Positions 1 through 6,776 of a DNA stretch of 14,245 bases are shown here, in pieces. Position 1 is the stretch's first letter; each line of letters starts with the position of its first letter. The notes beneath the pieces are model-generated. The model was not told where the DNA came from and made no database searches. It saw only the letters and a list, made by a program, of their open reading frames with translations. Source of the DNA: WTJH01 sp049598145 (GTDB lineage Bacteria > Bacteroidota > Bacteroidia > Flavobacteriales > Flavobacteriaceae). Location: the NCBI GenBank assembly GCA_049598145.1, contig JBMYNJ010000038.1, positions 1 through 14,245 of the forward strand, written 5' to 3'. A program made the position numbers and the translations under genes.

Positions 1-57
1 TATCATCCTCAATAACGGTGCGTCTATTTTAATTGTTTTCCTACCAGACTGAGCCAT
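1..57 (-). CDS. Start of a possible ORF running off the window edge
   Basis: An ATG at 55-57 opens 19 codons that stay open to base 1. The product begins MAQSGRKTIKID and is followed by a short apolar stretch (APLL). An in-frame TAG lies directly upstream (61-63), so this ATG would be the true start. An AGG lies a few bases before it, but this is weak support. Its position directly behind the point where lysS is broken makes a transposase or other inserted gene an attractive idea. Nineteen residues are too few to assign a family, and an ORF this short could be chance. Confidence 0.25.
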   Translation of the reverse strand, partial: MAQSGRKTIKIDAPLLRMI

Positions 58-113
58 AATCTACCTGTTCACACTGTCTTGATATGTCCTTGACGAAGTA
101 AGCACAAATGGGT
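1..113. other. Sequence unrelated to lysS at the window edge (insertion or join)
   Basis: Read on the minus strand, LysRS similarity stops at the Lys codon at 114-116. All three minus-strand frames beyond it were read by hand. None continues the class II synthetase core expected there (family pattern: a helix, then GYLEVETP, then GGAAARPF). The lysS frame stops at 69-71, the second frame stops near position 36, and the third has a stop at 61-63 followed by a new ATG at 55-57. The segment is therefore foreign to lysS. Possible sources are the end of an insertion sequence, another rearrangement, or a chimeric assembly end. No inverted repeat or target duplication can be tested because only one junction is in view. 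Confidence 0.6.
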
Positions 114-665
114 TTTGGTCCGTTTGATAAAGGTTTCCTTGACTTGTGGATTAACGATTAAATCGACATAACGTTGCCGGTAGCGCAGTTCTGGGTCTAC
201 AAAAGCATCGTAGGTATTTCCTTCGGCATCAGTCTTGGGAAGGGGGAGCGGTTTTAAAGCTTTATTTAAGAGGGTAAACGACTCTACTTTTATCGTCTTT
301 TCACCCACCATAGTCGTAAACAAACTGCCTTGAATTCCAATGATATCGCCAATATCGAGGAGTTTCTTATACACTTCGTTGTAAAGTGTTTTATCCTCAC
401 CGGGGCATATTTCGTCTCGGTTAAAGTAGACCTGTACTTTTCCCTGACTGTCTTGCAGTTCGGCAAAGCTGGCTTTTCCTTGAATTCTTCGTGACATCAG
501 CCGACCGGCAAGGGTTACTTTTTTCCCCTCTTCGAAGCTTGCCTGTATGTCCCTCGAAAGGTGATCAACAGGAAAAAGACTTGCGGGGTAGGGATCAATT
601 CCTAAAGCGCGTAGGCGTTCTAATTTTTCTCTCCGGACAATTTCTTGTTCGCTTAATGTGGACAT
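69..665 (-). CDS. lysS: Lysine--tRNA ligase (class II), N-terminal part only; interrupted
   Basis: LysRS attaches lysine to tRNA-Lys in the cytoplasm. Residues 1-184 match Bacteroidetes LysRS. The N-terminal helix (SEQEIVRREKLERLRALGIDPYP) is followed by the anticodon-binding OB-fold (about 48-140, with GRLMSRRIQGKASFAELQD at 54-72 and VYFNRDEI at 79-86), then the linker into the catalytic domain (DPELRYRQRYVDL, 157-169). Similarity ends at KRTK (181-184), just where the synthetase core should begin. A non-homologous 14-residue tail and a TGA follow. Full-length family members have roughly 500-570 residues, so ATP-binding motifs 1-3 are absent and this product could not aminoacylate. The ATG at 663-665 is the family start and lies 14 nt after a TATCTTTG box. 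Because lysS is normally essential, I infer an assembly join, a second LysRS elsewhere, or a population variant rather than simple gene loss. The identity of the N-terminal part is secure. Confidence 0.9.
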   Translation of the reverse strand: MSTLSEQEIVRREKLERLRALGIDPYPASLFPVDHLSRDIQASFEEGKKVTLAGRLMSRRIQGKASFAELQDSQGKVQVYFNRDEICPGEDKTLYNEVYKKLLDIGDIIGIQGSLFTTMVGEKTIKVESFTLLNKALKPLPLPKTDAEGNTYDAFVDPELRYRQRYVDLIVNPQVKETFIKRTKTHLCLLRQGHIKTV

Positions 666-679
666 AGCACTCTTTTGCG

Positions 680-687
680 CAAAGATA
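680..687 (-). promoter_or_regulatory. lysS promoter, -7 box TATCTTTG
   Basis: On the minus strand this is TATCTTTG, a perfect match to the Bacteroidetes sigma-ABfr -7 consensus TAnnTTTG. The box ends 14 nt before the lysS ATG, implying a very short leader. No clear -33 TTG is visible at the expected distance upstream. Confidence 0.6.
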
Positions 688-719
688 AGTAGTCTGGATT
701 ATTCACACGGGAAATGATT

Positions 720-727
720 TATCTTTG
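720..727 (+). promoter_or_regulatory. lipB promoter, -7 box TATCTTTG
   Basis: TATCTTTG on the plus strand again matches TAnnTTTG perfectly, and it ends 32 nt before the lipB ATG. It faces away from the identical lysS box 32 bp to its left, so the 94-bp gap between the genes holds two divergent promoters. A convincing -33 TTG is not seen. Confidence 0.6.
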
Positions 728-732
728 TCCAG

Positions 733-743
733 CCCTTCAAGGG
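733..743. promoter_or_regulatory. Small palindrome CCCTTcAAGGG at the presumed lipB transcription start
   Basis: Two perfect 5-bp arms surround a single C, a few bases after the -7 box and 17 nt before the lipB ATG. The spacing would place it over or just after the transcription start, where an operator could act. The one-base loop makes an RNA hairpin unlikely. Chance occurrence is quite possible for arms this short. Confidence 0.2.
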
Positions 744-759
744 GTGTATTTTAGCCAAT

Positions 760-1467
760 ATGAAAACTTCTTCGAAAATTGTCAAAGTACAACAGTTAGG
801 GCAGCAAGCATACGCTCAAAGCTGGGCCCTTCAGGAAGAAATTTTTCAGCAGATGGTGGATGCTAAAAAAGCCAACCGCACTAAAGAAATTGCTTCCCCA
901 ATCGAAAATCATTTGTTGTTTGTGGAACATCTGCCTGTATTTACTTTGGGAAAGAGCGGAGATTTGAGCCATCTTTTAGTATCAGAGGAAACTTTAAAAG
1001 CGCGTGGAATCGAATTTTATAAATCTAATCGGGGCGGGGATATAACTTTTCATGGGCCGGGACAATTGGTGGGCTATCCGTTGCTGGATTTGGATCAGTT
1101 TTTTACGGATATCCACAAATACTTACGGTTGTTGGAAGAAGCGATCATCTTAACCCTAGCCGAATATGGAATTACGGCCTCTCGTAGTTCAGGAGAAACG
1201 GGAGTCTGGCTAGACGTCGATACCCCTTTTGCTCGAAAAATTTGCGCTATGGGTATTCGTGCCAGTCGTTGGGTGACTATGCACGGCTGGGCCTTAAATG
1301 TAAATACCGATCTGGCGTATTTTGAAACCATTGTTCCCTGTGGAATTCAGGGGAAAGGGGTCACTTCAATGGCCCGAGAATTGGAGAGGGAAATCCCTTT
1401 ACAAGAAGTACAGGAAGTCTGGCTTCAGCACTTTGAAAAACTTTTCGAAGCTAAGGTCGTGCGCTAA
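760..1467 (+). CDS. lipB: Octanoyl-[acyl carrier protein]:protein N-octanoyltransferase LipB
   Basis: LipB moves the octanoyl group from acyl carrier protein onto a lysine of lipoyl domains (such as the E2 subunits of 2-oxoacid dehydrogenases and glycine cleavage H protein). LipA then inserts sulfur to complete lipoate. The 235-residue length fits the family. Visible motifs are FTLGKSGD (61-68), RGGDITFHGPGQ (91-102), the catalytic lysine K160 in ARKICAMGIR, TMHGWALNV (173-181) and the catalytic acyl-thioester cysteine C194 in IVPCGIQGKGVTS. All active-site elements are intact. The start is the only ATG near the family N-terminus and lies 32 nt after a perfect -7 box. There is no SD sequence, as usual for this phylum. 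The gene is divergent from lysS. Its last 17 bases overlap the end of the convergent lipoprotein gene, and no intrinsic terminator is seen between them. Confidence 0.96.
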   Translation: MKTSSKIVKVQQLGQQAYAQSWALQEEIFQQMVDAKKANRTKEIASPIENHLLFVEHLPVFTLGKSGDLSHLLVSEETLKARGIEFYKSNRGGDITFHGPGQLVGYPLLDLDQFFTDIHKYLRLLEEAIILTLAEYGITASRSSGETGVWLDVDTPFARKICAMGIRASRWVTMHGWALNVNTDLAYFETIVPCGIQGKGVTSMARELEREIPLQEVQEVWLQHFEKLFEAKVVR

Positions 1468-3892
1468 AATCGTAGATTAAAATGCTATTTCCTTCCCCCG
1501 GAACAGCTACTTCAATCGTTTTGTTTTCAGAATTATAGCGCATTTTTGCCGCTCCGCTCCCGTAGGCAGGAAACCCTTGGACAGGAGTGCCATTACTGTA
1601 AAAACAATAGAGTTTTTGGGTTTCAGTGTTTGTAAGGGTGATGTATAAAATATTGTTGAGGTAAAACACTTCCGGAGGGGTATAGCTCCCATAAGGAAGG
1701 GTGACAGGAATTCCCTTAATTGTTAATGTATTTTGTGAAAAGCTAACGAGTGATTTAACGGTCATATCTACGCTGTGATCAGCACCAAGATTTAAAGGAG
1801 ATTTGTTGAGTTGTCCTTTCCGATCGATCTGGACCAGATTCCCCTCCAAGTCTGTAGTCGCGAATGTGTTCAGATAATTATAGATTTTATTTTGGGAGAA
1901 ATTGATTTTTTCGCGCACACGAATCCGATCAGTTCCCTGACGGTTTAAAATTTTCAACTCATTATTACTTTGTGCAAAAACGATATAATCCTTGTTTTTA
2001 ATTCGGAAGTGTTGTGGAGCTCCCAAAAGAGGAGCAGATGTTTTTTTGGCTTGAAAGCCCCGCACGATTTTCCCCTTGCGATCATACATTTTTAAGGTCT
2101 TGCCTTGCGCGAACAGAAAACGATACTCTCGGTTGTTGTCATAATCAAAAACGGCCAGGGGTTGAATAGGGTCTGTGGCAGGCATTTTCATATCAAATGG
2201 GGGAACCACTTTTCCATTTCGATCCAGGATCACCCATTTGTTTTCGGTTCTAAAGGCCAGTTGCAATCTTTTATTTTTGTAGAGGTCAACCTGTGATACG
2301 GGTCCAATAACAGCCCCGGATAACTGTTTTTTCCAGAAGAGACTTCCTGTATTGGAACTTAAATACAATTGATTTTTTTGATCGTAGGCCAAGAGGTCGT
2401 CTCCCTGAGATCGATGATTTTTCACCCATTGTAGGGGGCCGCTAAGGGGAGCGTCTAGCTGGATACTCCCAAGGGTTCGAAGTCCTTGAGGAGTTTCTTT
2501 TGCACCCTTCTGAGCAATGCTGGCATGAAGATGTACCAATTCATCTTCGATTTGCGCTTGAAGTCCTACATAGGGGAATTGTTCCAACAATTCAGTAGAA
2601 GTTTCTGCTGAGGACAGCGCAGCAGTAGCACCTACCCAAAGGTATGAGGACCGATTGCTCATTTGTGAGGTAAACTTTTGGAAAGTTGTTGAATTATCCA
2701 AGGTTCGACCATTTATTTGTTCGGTGAGCAGTTTTTGTAAAAAACTTTCGCTTGTAGCCAAACAAACGGCTTTTTCTCCCAGACTTCCAATACGGATGGA
2801 TTGATCGATCCCCAAAAGTTCTAAGAAGGTTTCCATTGCTGGAGTGAGATTCACCAATCCTAAGCGAAACTTTCGAAACTGCTTCTGTTCTTCCCATTGG
2901 AACGGCAAGGTCGTTTCTGAAGCCCCATTGCGGTGTAAAATGATCGCTTGCTGATCTTTCGATCGGATCAAGCTAATTTCATCGAAGGGATTAAACTCAT
3001 TGATTTGAGAATCTGTCAAGGGCAAATTCTTATCCCGTGCATATTGCTGAAAATTAGTCGATAGTAAGGGGCCATTTTCCATCGGGATCACCAGAAGTTC
3101 GTCGAAATCTTGCGGAATCAGCGCTAAACTTTTTAAGGATTGAGCTTCGAGATTCTTTAATAAAGAATAGACCGAGGGAATGGAGTCAAAAGTTCCTGTG
3201 ATCCCGTCTAAGCTAATTTGATTGTTTTCCATACGTCCATCATACATCACCCAATGGGTTTCCGAACGGGGAAGGAGTTGGGGAGAATTCCATTGGAGGT
3301 GGCTATCAAAGAGTTGAGAAGCATGGTAATACCACACCAAAGGGGCCTTGGGTTGAGAGGCTTTTTGAAGGGGGAGAAGGACTTTGCTTAGCGGATTAGG
3401 CTCTTTTTTTTGCTGCATTCGAATGCAGTGTTCTAAACTGATCTCAGAAGTGGAACGAATCTCCACTTGATTGATAAATGCCTGATACCATACATGCGGA
3501 TCATTGCGGTGCTCCTGTATAGCAACTCCGGCATAGGTCCGGTTTCCAGTAATAACAGGAATACTGTCAGAAGCTTTACCGATATAAGTCCAAGCCAAAT
3601 CCGATTTCCCTAAAGGACTCAAACAAAGAAGGCCCCCTGCTTGAAATCCTTCTTGACGAATTGCTTCAATGCTATTCAATGCGTTTTGGATCACTGGTTC
3701 GATCACTTTCCAAGAGTCGCCTAAAGTCTCCGGAGTGAATACTTCAGGTTGTCGTATTTCCAGTACGCCAGTACTTTCAGGAGGGATTAATGAAAAAATA
3801 TCGGAAGTGGTTTTGGACTTGGGGGCTTGGCATCCTAGGAGGATAAAAACCAATCCGTTAAGTAGGATTTTTGTAAAGGACTTTTGAAGCAC
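1451..3892 (-). CDS. Uncharacterised lipoprotein with probable C-terminal beta-propeller
   Basis: The function is not recognised. The 813-residue product begins with a lipoprotein signal (LVFILLG then Cys21; lipobox LLGC at 18-21), so it is probably lipid-anchored in the envelope and faces the periplasm. Residues ~30-480 form a globular region opening with LIPPESTGVLEIRQPEVF, a style reminiscent of DUF3352-type periplasmic proteins (weak inference). Residues ~485-810 carry a recurring unit at irregular spacing: ILDRNGKVVPPF (555-566), MYDRKGKIVRGF (602-613), ILNRQGTDRIRV (648-659), QIDRKGQLNKSP (688-699) and CFYSNGTPVQGF (763-774), plus YDQKNQLYLSSNTG (503-516). This resembles PQQ/WD-type beta-propeller blades. 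The start codon is GTG (3890-3892), directly preceded by an in-frame TAA. No in-frame ATG occurs until residue 159, so GTG is nearly forced. It lies 29 nt after rnhB on the same strand and probably shares its transcript. A role in outer-membrane or cell-surface assembly is only a guess. Confidence 0.85.
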   Translation of the reverse strand: MLQKSFTKILLNGLVFILLGCQAPKSKTTSDIFSLIPPESTGVLEIRQPEVFTPETLGDSWKVIEPVIQNALNSIEAIRQEGFQAGGLLCLSPLGKSDLAWTYIGKASDSIPVITGNRTYAGVAIQEHRNDPHVWYQAFINQVEIRSTSEISLEHCIRMQQKKEPNPLSKVLLPLQKASQPKAPLVWYYHASQLFDSHLQWNSPQLLPRSETHWVMYDGRMENNQISLDGITGTFDSIPSVYSLLKNLEAQSLKSLALIPQDFDELLVIPMENGPLLSTNFQQYARDKNLPLTDSQINEFNPFDEISLIRSKDQQAIILHRNGASETTLPFQWEEQKQFRKFRLGLVNLTPAMETFLELLGIDQSIRIGSLGEKAVCLATSESFLQKLLTEQINGRTLDNSTTFQKFTSQMSNRSSYLWVGATAALSSAETSTELLEQFPYVGLQAQIEDELVHLHASIAQKGAKETPQGLRTLGSIQLDAPLSGPLQWVKNHRSQGDDLLAYDQKNQLYLSSNTGSLFWKKQLSGAVIGPVSQVDLYKNKRLQLAFRTENKWVILDRNGKVVPPFDMKMPATDPIQPLAVFDYDNNREYRFLFAQGKTLKMYDRKGKIVRGFQAKKTSAPLLGAPQHFRIKNKDYIVFAQSNNELKILNRQGTDRIRVREKINFSQNKIYNYLNTFATTDLEGNLVQIDRKGQLNKSPLNLGADHSVDMTVKSLVSFSQNTLTIKGIPVTLPYGSYTPPEVFYLNNILYITLTNTETQKLYCFYSNGTPVQGFPAYGSGAAKMRYNSENKTIEVAVPGEGNSILIYDFSARP

Positions 3893-3921
3893 TTAGGTCG
3901 AATTTTTAAACAAAATTAAAA

Positions 3922-4518
3922 TTAAAAGTCGAATTCCAATTGTTCGGGGAGTAGGCGGAACGATTTTCGGTGGAGCGGTGTACTTCCAAAATCGTGGATC
4001 GCCTGTCGATGTTCGGGAGTGGGGTAGCCTTTATTGCGTTCCCACCCGTATTCCGGATGGGTTTCGGACGCTTTGAGCATCCACAAGTCTCGGTGGGTTT
4101 TCGCTAAAATGGAGGCCGCTGCAATATTTTGATATTTCCCATCCCCCCCTACGATGCATCGATGCGGTATATCGGCTAATGGATGGAATCGATTGCCGTC
4201 CACTAATAAATGTTCGGGTCTGATTTTTAAGGCTTGAATCGCTTGTTGCATAGCCAAAATTGAGGCTTGTAGAATATTGATTTCATCGATTTTTTCAGGA
4301 GAAATATGTACGACCGCGTGGGCCAAAGCACGATCTTCGATCACTACTTTTAACGTTTCCCGTTGTTTCGCGCTAAGCTTTTTGGAATCGTTCAGTAAGG
4401 GATGAGCAAAATCGGGAGGTAAAATAACGGCAGCAGCGGTTACTGGCCCTGCTAAGCAGCCCCGACCGGCTTCATCGGTTCCGGCCTCTAAGCCGGTTTG
4501 ATATTGTTTCTTAAGCAT
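3922..4518 (-). CDS. rnhB: Ribonuclease HII
   Basis: RNase HII cuts 5' of single ribonucleotides and RNA stretches embedded in duplex DNA, starting ribonucleotide excision repair and helping remove primers. The 198 residues fit the family. The catalytic metal-binding acidic residues are present: D15 and E16 in GTDEAGRG (13-20), D107 in LLVDGNRF and D126 in GGDGKYQNIAAASILAK. NDSKKLS (43-49), NKGYPTPEHR (162-171) and TPLHRKSFRLLP (180-191) complete the conserved set. The start is ATG at 4516-4518, two residues before the usual family beginning. The protein ends QLEFDF, resembling the hexameric beta-clamp-binding motif (see findings). The gene is first in a two-gene unit with the lipoprotein 29 nt downstream, and is divergent from the porin gene across 62 bp. 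Confidence 0.97.
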   Translation of the reverse strand: MLKKQYQTGLEAGTDEAGRGCLAGPVTAAAVILPPDFAHPLLNDSKKLSAKQRETLKVVIEDRALAHAVVHISPEKIDEINILQASILAMQQAIQALKIRPEHLLVDGNRFHPLADIPHRCIVGGDGKYQNIAAASILAKTHRDLWMLKASETHPEYGWERNKGYPTPEHRQAIHDFGSTPLHRKSFRLLPEQLEFDF

Positions 4519-4543
4519 CGATAAATTCTACCCTACAAGTAGA

Positions 4544-4551
4544 TACTTTTA
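4544..4551 (+). promoter_or_regulatory. Possible porin promoter, -7 box TACTTTTA
   Basis: TACTTTTA matches TAnnTTTG except at the last base and ends 29 nt before the porin ATG, a spacing close to that seen for lipB. The region is AT-rich, so a 7/8 match is weak support, and no clear -33 TTG was found. Confidence 0.3.
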
Positions 4552-4580
4552 TTTTAACTTCGCAACTAAATTAAGCGGAT

Positions 4581-6776
4581 ATGAAATGCCCCCGTGGCTG
4601 GCTTTTAGGAATTTTGTTGTTTTATGGAGGACTAAGCCTTGCTCAAACTTCTAGCCCTACAACCATTCCGGCATTAAAATTAACTGCTGCACAGGTGACT
4701 TCCACCACTCCTTCGGAAACCCTTACAGGCCAAGTCAGTAGTCTGTTGGAGACATCCACTTTTTCTCAAACTTTTTCTTCTACACAGGTATCGGCCGTAA
4801 TGGATTCGATCGCTCCCCCCAAAAAAAGGCGCCGTAAGCGATTGCCTCCTGTGGTGATCCGAATGGATACGGTGATGATAAATAACTACAAAAAAATCCA
4901 CCACGACGGTCGGGTAGAGGTCATTGATACCACTCTCCATATTCAAAAAGATTACCGTTTTAATATCCAACGGAAAGACTTATTCGAGCGTTTGAGTTTT
5001 CCCAATGTCGGGGAAGCATTTAATCGGTTGGGGTACGATTTTAGCCAGAGTTCTTATTTACCTCAAATGGGGGCTTCTGCTCGCCACGACACTTATTTGG
5101 GTGTTGAAGACATTTTTTATTATCAGGTACCTACACCCTATACTGAGCTTTTCTTTAAAACGACTTTTGAACAAGGGCAATTGGTGGATGCCTTAATCAC
5201 CATGAATACCTCCCCAGGGCTTAATTTGTTTTTTGGCCATAAAGGGCTCCGATCTTTAGGGAAATACGTTTCTTCAAAGGGAACCGGGACGCAATTTCGC
5301 ATGGGAGGGAGTTTTGATTCTCGAGGCGATCGCTACCACGCTCGATTCCATTTTGCAGCTCAACGGCTGGACAACCAAATCAACGGGGGGTTGAATGAGC
5401 TCGGCACCTATTATTTCGAGAATGCACCCATCTATATCTATCTCAATCGCGACGGCATTCCCTATTTAGATGAAAATGGCGAACCATTCGAATATCAATA
5501 TGAGGGGTTTTTAGATCGTTCGCGATTAGAATTGCAAACCCAAGGGAGCAACATGCTCCGAGGAAAACGTTACTACATCGATCACCATATAAATTTAATT
5601 CCAGTGATTCGCGACAGTGTACAGCAAGGACATCGCTTTCAAATCCGACATAAATTCACCTATGAAACCAAGGGCTTTAATTTTGTCCAAGCTCTGAGCG
5701 ACCGCGACTTTTTTGGACCCACCATTGAAGGGGGCTCGATCGATAATTTAACGACCCACCGCAGTTTTCAACAACAATTGGAATTGAAAACTCTTATTCC
5801 CGGACGCGGAACCCTAACGGCTGGGCTCCACCAACAAAGTTGGGAATTGGGCTTTGGTCCGGACGAAGTGAGTCCCGATGAAGTGGCTCAGCCCCTGGAG
5901 GGGAGTCAGTATGGCTTACAACTCGAATATGAACAACCTTTGTGGAAAGGTGTCTTTAAAGCCCTGGCTTATAAGACTTTTAAGCAAGATTTTACGGCAG
6001 ATGCCCTGAGTGCTTCCTTTGATATGCCCATTGGAAATCAATTAAAATTTCATGCGGAGGTTCAACAAAAGACGTTGCCTTTATCCCTTAATTTTTATTC
6101 GATGCGGAGCAAATTTGAAGCTTTTAATTGGTTTCAAGATTCCTATAAAAAACAAAGTTTGACAGCGGCTCAAGTGCACCTGACTCATTCAAAATTTGGA
6201 GCCCTTACGGTCCAAGTTCAGCGCCTTCAGAATTATGCTTTTTTCACCAATACCACTACTGAGACGACCTTTACGACCCAACTAATCGCTGCTCCTGAAC
6301 AGTTAGACGGCTCTCTAAGCTATTTAAAAATCCGATTAGACCCCAAATACGAATTTTGGAAAATGGGGCTTTATGCTTCGGTGCAATATCAGAAAGTCTC
6401 TCAACAAGCAAGCCGAGAGGCCGGGGCTCTTAATGTCCCCGAATGGTTGGGGAGAGCTACCGTGGCTTTTAAATTTGAGATGTTTCGAAAAGCTTTGCAA
6501 ACCCAGCTGGGTGCGACCGCCCATTATTTCACTTCCTTTTATGCAGACCAGTACCATCCGATTTTAGGAGAGTTTATTAATCAAAATCAAAGGGCTATTG
6601 GTGATTTTCCACGAATTGATTTGTTTTTTAATGCTAAAATTCAAAAAACTCGTTTTTTCTTAAAATGGGAACATATGAATAGCCACCAAACAGGGTACAA
6701 TTACTATGCTGCGCCCATGGTTCCCTTTCGAGATGCTATCGTACGCTTCGGATTGGTTTGGGATTTCTTTGATTGA
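4581..6776 (+). CDS. Putative outer-membrane porin (Porin_10-like beta-barrel)
   Basis: A predicted secreted protein of 731 residues. The signal peptide (residues 1-21, cleavage near SLA-QTSS) is followed by a Ser/Thr-rich linker (~23-75), a basic patch PPKKRRRKRLPP (79-90) and a conserved Bacteroidetes block: RMDTVMINNYK, DTTLHIQKDYRFN (116-128), FPNVGEAFNRLGYDF (140-154), YYQVPTPYTELFFKT (180-194) and FEQGQLVDALITMNTSP (196-212). This block is what I recognise from the Porin_10 family. The rest is rich in alternating aromatic/polar strands, and the chain ends FGLVWDFFD, consistent with an outer-membrane barrel. The transported substrate cannot be told. ATG 4581 is the first possible start because an in-frame TAA lies at 4572-4574. 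The gene is divergent from rnhB, and its last 73 bases overlap the convergent small gene. I trust the envelope-barrel call more than the word porin, since family members are poorly characterised. Confidence 0.88.
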   Translation: MKCPRGWLLGILLFYGGLSLAQTSSPTTIPALKLTAAQVTSTTPSETLTGQVSSLLETSTFSQTFSSTQVSAVMDSIAPPKKRRRKRLPPVVIRMDTVMINNYKKIHHDGRVEVIDTTLHIQKDYRFNIQRKDLFERLSFPNVGEAFNRLGYDFSQSSYLPQMGASARHDTYLGVEDIFYYQVPTPYTELFFKTTFEQGQLVDALITMNTSPGLNLFFGHKGLRSLGKYVSSKGTGTQFRMGGSFDSRGDRYHARFHFAAQRLDNQINGGLNELGTYYFENAPIYIYLNRDGIPYLDENGEPFEYQYEGFLDRSRLELQTQGSNMLRGKRYYIDHHINLIPVIRDSVQQGHRFQIRHKFTYETKGFNFVQALSDRDFFGPTIEGGSIDNLTTHRSFQQQLELKTLIPGRGTLTAGLHQQSWELGFGPDEVSPDEVAQPLEGSQYGLQLEYEQPLWKGVFKALAYKTFKQDFTADALSASFDMPIGNQLKFHAEVQQKTLPLSLNFYSMRSKFEAFNWFQDSYKKQSLTAAQVHLTHSKFGALTVQVQRLQNYAFFTNTTTETTFTTQLIAAPEQLDGSLSYLKIRLDPKYEFWKMGLYASVQYQKVSQQASREAGALNVPEWLGRATVAFKFEMFRKALQTQLGATAHYFTSFYADQYHPILGEFINQNQRAIGDFPRIDLFFNAKIQKTRFFLKWEHMNSHQTGYNYYAAPMVPFRDAIVRFGLVWDFFD

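Noticed and set aside
3669..3887. 72-codon plus-strand frame antisense to the lipoprotein start
   Set aside because: It is opposite a signal peptide and conserved-looking N-terminus and has no recognisable features of its own.
5325..5332. GCGATCGC octamer like the cyanobacterial HIP1 repeat
   Set aside because: I noticed only one copy, inside a coding region, and nothing else points to cyanobacteria.
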